A stretch of DNA of 64,000 bases from UBA5272 sp964393005 (GTDB lineage Bacteria > Patescibacteriota > Minisyncoccia > Phycocordibacterales > UBA5272), in assembly GCA_964393005.1 (NCBI GenBank), contig CAYMRR010000001.1, forward strand, positions 8,321 through 72,320. The letters are read 5' to 3'. Shown here piece after piece: positions 58,846 to 64,000 of this stretch. The notes below the pieces were generated by a model. The model was not told the origin of the DNA. It was given only the letters and a program-made list of their open reading frames with translations, and did not search any database. Numbering within the stretch: position 1 is the stretch's first letter; each line of letters begins with the position of its first letter. The translations under genes were made by a program, and so were the position numbers.

Positions 58846-59955
58846 ATGAAGTCAGCAGTAAATAAACTTAAAATAGACAAAACTTTATTTAGATGGATGA
58901 TTCTTCCTTTAATATTTTTAGGTGTACTTACTTTTCTTTCTGCATCTTTAGGAATTTTACCTACAGGAGAGGCTAAATTTTTCTCAATTTTAAAATCTCA
59001 TGCTTTATTTGTTCTCTTTGTAGGGCCTTTTTTCTTTTTTTTAGGTACTAAAATTAATTATAAATATTATAGAAAATATGCTATTCCAATTTTAATATTA
59101 GCTGTAATTTTAATGGTTTTAGTATTTGTTCCAGGTCTTGGAATGTATTCTAATGGAGGCCGAAGATGGATTCATTTAGCAAGTATGACTTTTCAGCCTA
59201 GTGAATTCTTAAAATTTGCTAGTGTTGTAGCTATGTCTTATTTTACAGTTAAATTTTCTAAAAAATATGACAAAGCCAAATATAGATATCTACCAGTCTT
59301 ATTGCTTTCTGCTTTAATTTCAATACTTATTATTCTCCAAAAAGATATAGGAACTTTAGTCATAACTCTCTGCTCTGTTTTTACTGTTTTTTTTATAGGA
59401 GAAACTAAAAAAAAAGATATACTAATACTTTTATCTTTGGCTTTCATAGCTATCTCTCTTTTAATATATTTCCAGCCTTATGCTAGAGAAAGAGCTCTTA
59501 CTTTTTGGAATCCTGCTAGAGAAGAACTTGGTTCAGGATGGCATTTAAAACAATATTATATATCTGTAGGGTCAGGTGGTTTAACAGGTAAAGGTCTTGG
59601 AAAATCTATACAAAAATTCAAATATTTACCAGAACAAATTACAGATTCTATATTTGCTGTTTATGCTGAAGAATTTGGATTTATAGGTTCTTTAGTTTTA
59701 TTAAGTTTGTATTTAGCTATTATATTAAGGGGCATAAATATATCTAAATCAGTAAAAGATAAATTTGGTAAATTTTTAGCTATAGGTTTAGTTTCTATTT
59801 TATTTTTTCAAATGACTTTAAACCTAATTACTTTGCTAGGCTTACTAACTGGGGTACCTTTACCTCTTATTTCTAAAGGTGGTTCCTCTTATTTTATGAT
59901 AATGTTTGAGCTTGGTGTTCTTCTTAATATATCTAAATACAAGGTTAATTTTTAG
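58846..59955 (+). CDS. ftsW: SEDS glycosyltransferase FtsW
   Basis: 369 residues, about ten membrane segments, SEDS family. Visible are GGRRWIHLASMTFQPSEFLK, LILQKDIGTLVI, the extracellular loop with GSGGLTGKGLGKSIQKFKYL and PEQITDSIFAVYAEEFGF, and PLPLISKGGSSY at the end. It polymerises lipid II into glycan strands. The place between mraY and murG favours FtsW over RodA. It starts 8 bases after mraY. Confidence 0.92.
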   Translation: MKSAVNKLKIDKTLFRWMILPLIFLGVLTFLSASLGILPTGEAKFFSILKSHALFVLFVGPFFFFLGTKINYKYYRKYAIPILILAVILMVLVFVPGLGMYSNGGRRWIHLASMTFQPSEFLKFASVVAMSYFTVKFSKKYDKAKYRYLPVLLLSALISILIILQKDIGTLVITLCSVFTVFFIGETKKKDILILLSLAFIAISLLIYFQPYARERALTFWNPAREELGSGWHLKQYYISVGSGGLTGKGLGKSIQKFKYLPEQITDSIFAVYAEEFGFIGSLVLLSLYLAIILRGINISKSVKDKFGKFLAIGLVSILFFQMTLNLITLLGLLTGVPLPLISKGGSSYFMIMFELGVLLNISKYKVNF

Positions 59956-59993
59956 CCTTATTTATGTTAATATATAAAATATAATAAAAGAAT

Positions 59994-61133
59994 ATGAAAG
60001 TAGTTTTAACTGGGGCAGGGGGTGGCCATTTTTATCCTCTTATTGCAGTGGCTGAAAAAATAAAAGAAGAAAATTCTAAACTAAAAATTCTAGATTTAGA
60101 AATTTTTTATTTATCAGATAAAGAATATAATAAAAATCTTTTAGAAGAACATAAAATAAATTTTATTAAAATACCAGCAGGGAAGTTAAGATTATACTTT
60201 TCTTTAAAAAACTTTTTAGACCCTTTTAAAACTATTCTTGGATTTTTTATTGCCCTTTTCCGACTTTTTATAATATATCCAGATGTTGTCTTTGCTAAAG
60301 GAGGATATTCTAGTGTACCTGTAGTATTGGCTGCAAAATGTTTATTTATTCCTGTAGTAATACATGAAAGTGATTCAGCTCCAGGAAGAACCAATTTATT
60401 GACTGGTAAACTTTCTAAAAGAGTAGCAGTAAGTTATGAAGAAGCTATGAAATATTTTAACCCTAAAAAGACAGCTTATACAGGTCAACCTATTTTAAAT
60501 AATTATTTGCCTAGCCCACAAGAATTAGTAGAAAAAAAAGAAAAAGTTAATGAAGAGAACTTCCTAAAATCTGGAGAAAAACAAACTATAATAGTACTCG
60601 GAGGATCTCAAGGTAGCGAAATTATTAATAACACTTTATTAGAAGCTTTACCTTTCCTATTAAGGAAATATAAAATAATTCATCAAGTAGGTAAAGAAAA
60701 TTATAATAAAATTAAAATATCTACAGATATACTTTTAAAAAATGATCCGGATATAAAAGATTATCATTTTTTTGCTTTTGGAGATTTGTCGAAATATTAT
60801 AAATCTGCAGATTTTTGTATTACTAGAGCTGGGTCTACTTTATTTGAGCTTTCAGCTTGGGGAATACCGTCACTAATAATACCTATTACAAATAGTAATA
60901 ATAATCATCAAATGAAAAATGCTTATCACTTTAAAGAATTAGGTTGTTCTTTAGTGATAGAAGAAAGAAACCTTAGAAGGAATATATTTATTAATTCTAT
61001 AGAATCAGTATTAGATAGCCAGAAAAAATATAAAACTATGCAGGAAAATAATATAAATAGTTTTAAATCTGGTGCAGCTGAAATGATAGCTAAAGAAATA
61101 ATAAAAATAAGTATTTCACACTCTCTTAAATAA
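59994..61133 (+). CDS. murG: Lipid II synthase MurG
   Basis: Adds GlcNAc to lipid I. 379 residues in two Rossmann domains: GAGGGHFYPLIAVAE at the start, VFAKGGYSSVPVVLAA, HESDSAPGRTN, then LGGSQGSEIINNTLLEALP and CITRAGSTLFELSAWGIPSL in the UDP-GlcNAc domain. Asn replaces a more usual Gln or Gly at a few positions, but the fold motifs are complete. It is followed by gltX 8 bases later. Confidence 0.95.
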   Translation: MKVVLTGAGGGHFYPLIAVAEKIKEENSKLKILDLEIFYLSDKEYNKNLLEEHKINFIKIPAGKLRLYFSLKNFLDPFKTILGFFIALFRLFIIYPDVVFAKGGYSSVPVVLAAKCLFIPVVIHESDSAPGRTNLLTGKLSKRVAVSYEEAMKYFNPKKTAYTGQPILNNYLPSPQELVEKKEKVNEENFLKSGEKQTIIVLGGSQGSEIINNTLLEALPFLLRKYKIIHQVGKENYNKIKISTDILLKNDPDIKDYHFFAFGDLSKYYKSADFCITRAGSTLFELSAWGIPSLIIPITNSNNNHQMKNAYHFKELGCSLVIEERNLRRNIFINSIESVLDSQKKYKTMQENNINSFKSGAAEMIAKEIIKISISHSLK

Positions 61134-61141
61134 ACAAAAAT

Positions 61142-62506
61142 ATGAAAGATAAAATAATTACAAGATTTGCCCCAAGTCCTACAGGTTTTTTGCATATTGG
61201 AGGAGCAAGGTCTGCACTTTTTAATTATCTTTATACCAAACAAAATCTAGGAAAAATAATATTAAGAATAGAAGATACAGATACTGAAAGAAATAAAGAA
61301 GAATATACTCAAGGTATATTAGAAGCTTTTAAATGGTTAGATTTAGAATTTGATGAAATCAAAAAACAATCAGATAATTTTAAAATCCATAGACAATATT
61401 TAGAAAAACTAATAAATAATGGTTATGCTTATTTCTCTAAAGAAAAAGTAGAAAAAGAAGGCCAAAGAGAAGAGGTTATACGTTTCAAAAACCCTAATAA
61501 GATTATAACTTTTCAAGATCTTATTCGAGGAGAAGTGTCTATTGATACTACTGATTTAGGTGATTTTATTATCGCTAAAAGTTTAGACGAACCTATATTT
61601 CATCTATCTAATGTCGTAGATGATATTATAATGGGAATAACACACATTATTAGAGGAGAAGAGCATTTAGCTAATACCCCAAGACAAATACTCATCTGGG
61701 AGGCTCTAGGAGAAGCAGAGAGGCCTATTTATGCTCATATACCTCTAATACTATCAGAATCTAAAGAAAAGCTTTCTAAGAGAATACATGGCGAAACAGT
61801 ATCTTTAGAATACTATAAAAATAAAGGTTATTTAAAAGAGGCTTTTATTAATTTTTTAGCTTTTTTAGGATGGAATCCAGGAGGAGAAAGAGAAATATAT
61901 TCACTAGAAGAACTTGTACAAGAATTTAAAATAGAAAAAATACAAAAAGGAGGAGCTGTATTTAATATAGAAAAACTTAATTGGTTTAATAAAGAATATA
62001 TTAAACTTCAAAAAGAAGACGAACAACTTTCTTATATTAAAAAATATTTACCAAATATTGAAAATTATCCAGAAAATATTTTAAAAAAATTAAGACCTGT
62101 ACTAGTTGATAGGATTATGTATTATGCAGAATTAGAAGAGCTAGATAAAAATGGAGAGCTAGAATATTATTTAAATCTTCCAATATATGAAAATCCTAAA
62201 AACATAATATGGAAAAAAAGTGATAAAAATAATACTATTAAAAATCTAGAAAAAGTTTTAGAAATTTTAAAAGATAATATATCTTTAAAAAATGAAGAGA
62301 AAGAAGAATTCGAAAAGCTTTGGGGTAAAATATATCTTTTGGCTGAAGAAGTTGGGAAAGGAGATGTTTTATGGCCTTTAAGATACACTCTTTCAGGGAA
62401 AGATAAATCTCCTGATCCTAAAACTTTACTTTATATAATAGGTATAGAGAGTTCTATTTTAAGAATAGAAAATGCTATCCTAAAACTATCTTCCTTAGAA
62501 GATTAA
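61142..62506 (+). CDS. gltX: Glutamyl-tRNA synthetase
   Basis: 454 residues. FAPSPTGFLHIGGARSALFN holds the class I HIGH motif, and KLSKRIHGETVSLEYY the KMSKS loop. The DDIIMGITHIIRGEEHLANTP segment is typical of GluRS. The C-terminal anticodon region is shorter than in E. coli. With gatB in the window it is likely a non-discriminating enzyme that also charges tRNA-Gln; that is inference. It appears to be the last large gene of the murG transcript. Confidence 0.96.
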   Translation: MKDKIITRFAPSPTGFLHIGGARSALFNYLYTKQNLGKIILRIEDTDTERNKEEYTQGILEAFKWLDLEFDEIKKQSDNFKIHRQYLEKLINNGYAYFSKEKVEKEGQREEVIRFKNPNKIITFQDLIRGEVSIDTTDLGDFIIAKSLDEPIFHLSNVVDDIIMGITHIIRGEEHLANTPRQILIWEALGEAERPIYAHIPLILSESKEKLSKRIHGETVSLEYYKNKGYLKEAFINFLAFLGWNPGGEREIYSLEELVQEFKIEKIQKGGAVFNIEKLNWFNKEYIKLQKEDEQLSYIKKYLPNIENYPENILKKLRPVLVDRIMYYAELEELDKNGELEYYLNLPIYENPKNIIWKKSDKNNTIKNLEKVLEILKDNISLKNEEKEEFEKLWGKIYLLAEEVGKGDVLWPLRYTLSGKDKSPDPKTLLYIIGIESSILRIENAILKLSSLED

Positions 62507-62515
62507 AATACTAAA

Positions 62516-62626
62516 ATGTTAATAAGTTTATCTATACAAAATTTTACACTTTTACTCTTTTTATTATTTATATTAGGAGTAGTTTTAGGATTTTATTTAA
62601 TTATTAAAAAAGGAATTTATTTTTAA
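62516..62626 (+). CDS. Tiny membrane protein, 36 residues
   Basis: A short frame starting 10 bases after gltX that encodes one membrane helix (TLLLFLLFILGVVLGFYLII) and a KKGIYF tail. Its stop is one base from the next start codon, a spacing that suggests translational coupling. No family recognised. I accept it because of the tight packing and clean hydrophobic character, but it could be chance. Confidence 0.45.
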   Translation: MLISLSIQNFTLLLFLLFILGVVLGFYLIIKKGIYF

Positions 62627-62627
62627 T

Positions 62628-62855
62628 ATGTTAGTAGAATTTTATATATTTAGATTTTTATTTTACTGCTTCCTAGCTTTCTTTTTAGGATTAATAACTA
62701 TATTCCTAACCATAACTAAAGGAGATCATCCTAAAGGAGGTTTTGATTTCTTTTATATTTTTAAAAAATTAAAACTTACTAATTTATTAGAAAATATTTG
62801 GAGTATAGTAGTATCTTTTATAAAGTTCTTAACTGGTTTTAATTTAGAAAAATAA
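62628..62855 (+). CDS. Small membrane protein, 75 residues
   Basis: One strong membrane segment near residues 8-30 (FLFYCFLAFFLGLITIFLTI), a polar loop (TKGDHPKGGFDFFY) and an amphipathic C-terminal helix. It is tightly linked to the tiny frame before it and lies downstream of gltX. I do not recognise a family. Confidence 0.55.
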   Translation: MLVEFYIFRFLFYCFLAFFLGLITIFLTITKGDHPKGGFDFFYIFKKLKLTNLLENIWSIVVSFIKFLTGFNLEK

Positions 62856-62883
62856 AATACAATAAAAATATATTTTGTAAATG

Positions 62884-62911
62884 TTGTAGCTATTTTTGTG
62901 ATTGCTATACT
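62884..62911 (+). promoter_or_regulatory. Promoter of the candidate structured RNA
   Basis: TTGTAG, 16-bp spacer ending TGC, TATACT. Confidence 0.5.
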
Positions 62912-62917
62912 TTATAA

Positions 62918-63041
62918 CAGGGGAGGTAGAAAAATCCCACATTTCTGCCTCTCCTAATAAAATAGATTTTTACAAATCTAAAACAAATAGTCTTGGGTGA
63001 CTAAACAAAACACATGGTCCTAGCCATGTGTTTTGTTTTAG
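62918..63041 (+). ncRNA. Candidate structured RNA of about 120 bases
   Basis: Three hairpins in a row: a 13-bp stem with two G-U pairs (62920-62932 with 62942-62954), a 7-bp stem TAGATTT / AAATCTA (62963-62980) and a 15-bp stem (63003-63017 with 63024-63038). There is no protein frame. It has its own promoter. It is more G+C-rich than other spacers. I checked for the GGAA-type SRP RNA loop and tmRNA features and do not see them; a 6S-like or new RNA remains possible. Confidence 0.5.
63003..63040 (+). terminator. Strong hairpin ending the structured RNA
   Basis: AAACAAAACACATGG pairs perfectly with CCATGTGTTTTGTTT around a 6-base loop; a short T stretch follows. Confidence 0.75.
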
Positions 63042-63084
63042 TATTTATTTAGGATTAAGTTATATATAGAGTAGATGAGAAAAA

Positions 63085-63143
63085 GGTTTTTATATATAGT
63101 GTCGCACAATGTATCTTTTACGACTCTATATATAAAAATAACC
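63085..63143 (-). terminator. Terminator of dnaX
   Basis: Long imperfect stem: GTCG (63101-63104) with CGAC, TATATATAG with CTATATATA, and TTTT with AAAA. Read on the minus strand it ends in CCTTTTT, about 65 bases after the dnaX stop. Confidence 0.7.
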
Positions 63144-63209
63144 ATTAATTTAAAAGTGTTTAAATAATATATATATATTGAATGAATTAACTATTAGAAT
63201 TTATTTATA

Positions 63210-63970
63210 TTACTCTTTGAGTAAAATATTTAATAATCCTGTATTTAATATGCTTTTTTTCAAATTAGAATTCTGTAACATTTCTTTCTCCAATTCTAAA
63301 AGTTTGAAAAGATTTTTAGATGAAATCGTTTCAGGAAACTTGTCTGATAATTCTTTCATTTTTTTAAGAACTTTCTCCCCTGCTGACATGCCGAAAATTT
63401 GCTTAGCTTCTTCTAATTTTAAATATCTCATATAAAGAGCCATTTCAAACATTTTTATTATTTCTAAATAAAGTCTATCTACTATCTGCCCAGTTTCTAA
63501 TTTTAGATTATTTAAGCTAGATAATAATTTAAAAGTATTTTGTTCTCCTAAAGATTCTAATATTTTATAAATCTCATCATCTTCTACAGTGCCTATTAAA
63601 CTTAAAACTTCTTTTAAAGAAATTTCTTTTTTATTTAAAGTGTTTAATATTTTTTCTAATACACCAAGAGTATCTCTAAAAGATCCGCGACCTTCTTCTG
63701 CTATTTTCTTTTTAGCTTCTTCTTCTATTTTTATTTCTTCTTTTTTAGAAACAGAATTAATTAGTTTTACTAAAGTTTTCACATCTGGAGATATGAAATC
63801 TATTTCCTGACAGCGTGAAATAATAGTATTTGGTATTTGATGTTTATCTGTAGTAGCCAATATAAAAATTACATGACTTGGCGGCTCTTCCAAAGTTTTT
63901 AAAAGAGCATTAAAAGCTGCCTTAGAGAGCATATGAGCTTCATCTAATATATAAACTTTGTATCTAGAGC
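63210..63970 (-). CDS. dnaX: DNA polymerase III gamma/tau subunit, 3' part
   Basis: Clamp-loader ATPase. Visible are the Walker B region YKVYILDEAHML, sensor 1 segment SHVIFILATTDKHQIPNTI with SRCQ and the sensor 2-like GSFRDTLGVLEK, followed by the domain III helices. The N-terminal P-loop and zinc site would lie beyond the right edge. The ATG at 63932 is internal (the Met of HML). The frame meets a TAA inside the fold-back at 63971-64000, which is probably artefact. The C-terminus is short, so only a gamma-like form is made. Confidence 0.93.
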
Positions 63971-64000
63971 CAAAGTTTATATATTAGATGAAGCTCATAT
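63931..64000. repeat. Fold-back at the right edge of the window
   Basis: Positions 63931-63960 are exactly reverse-complemented at 63971-64000 with a 10-base spacer. The outer arm puts a stop codon into the conserved ATPase region of dnaX, so it looks like an assembly or library chimera at a contig end. Confidence 0.9.

Noticed and set aside
62918..63041. SRP RNA or tmRNA assignment for the three-hairpin RNA
   Set aside because: The SRP apical GGAA-type loop and the tmRNA tRNA-like ends are not present.

Overview
This is a strongly A+T-rich, densely packed bacterial window. Its gene set and the trimmed size of many conserved proteins suggest a reduced genome of the Candidate Phyla Radiation (Patescibacteria, Parcubacteria-like). 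Pointers are a short SMC, a short RF2, DprA, MltG, orphan DsbA-like and sigma-region-4 proteins, tRNAs without encoded CCA, and almost no Shine-Dalgarno sequences. The lineage is an inference; no 16S rRNA lies in the window.

Layout. 1-3.1 kb: 3' part of uvrA, tRNA-Tyr, a HIT protein and a SufS-type cysteine desulfurase. 3.2-13.5 kb: DsbA-like protein, small membrane protein, leuS, a sigma4/HARE-HTH regulator, an unknown membrane protein, mltG, an exonuclease, mnmA and an aquaporin. 13.5-25.5 kb: rpoB-rpoC, dnaG, rpoD and obgE. 25.5-37.6 kb, mostly minus strand: gatB, miaA, a YdcF/SanA-like protein, rel, topA, smc and a PAP2 phosphatase, with parB and a small unknown gene on the plus strand. 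37.5-44.9 kb: three tRNAs, an unknown membrane protein, dprA, rnr, rpsP, khpA, trmD and a DUF167 gene. 45.03-48.98 kb: a foreign, more G+C-rich island at tRNA-Thr. 49-62.9 kb: prfB-ftsE-ftsX, a membrane/TPR protein, trpS, scpA-scpB, a DD-carboxypeptidase, mraY-ftsW-murG, gltX and two tiny membrane proteins. 62.9-64 kb: a candidate structured RNA and the 3' part of dnaX, ending in a fold-back that looks like an assembly artefact.

The most unusual region is the island. It holds a large serine recombinase (interrupted by ten Ns) and a cassette of a small membrane protein plus two receiver-only proteins. Each module is bounded by a perfect inverted repeat (138 bp and 194 bp by eye). The outer ends carry the same CTC core. 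Deleting the island restores a tRNA-Thr 3' end of the form seen at other tRNAs of this genome. The joint between the two modules reads, in reverse complement, exactly as the circle joint (attP) predicted from the outer ends.

A second unusual signal is a family of five short promoter-to-terminator units with a shared extended -10 box and similar 5' sequence. Four of them run divergently from the genes leuS, miaA, trmD and prfB. Host promoters often have a TGn-TATAAT extended -10 box, and some start codons fall at or within a few bases of the predicted transcription start, suggesting widespread leaderless translation.
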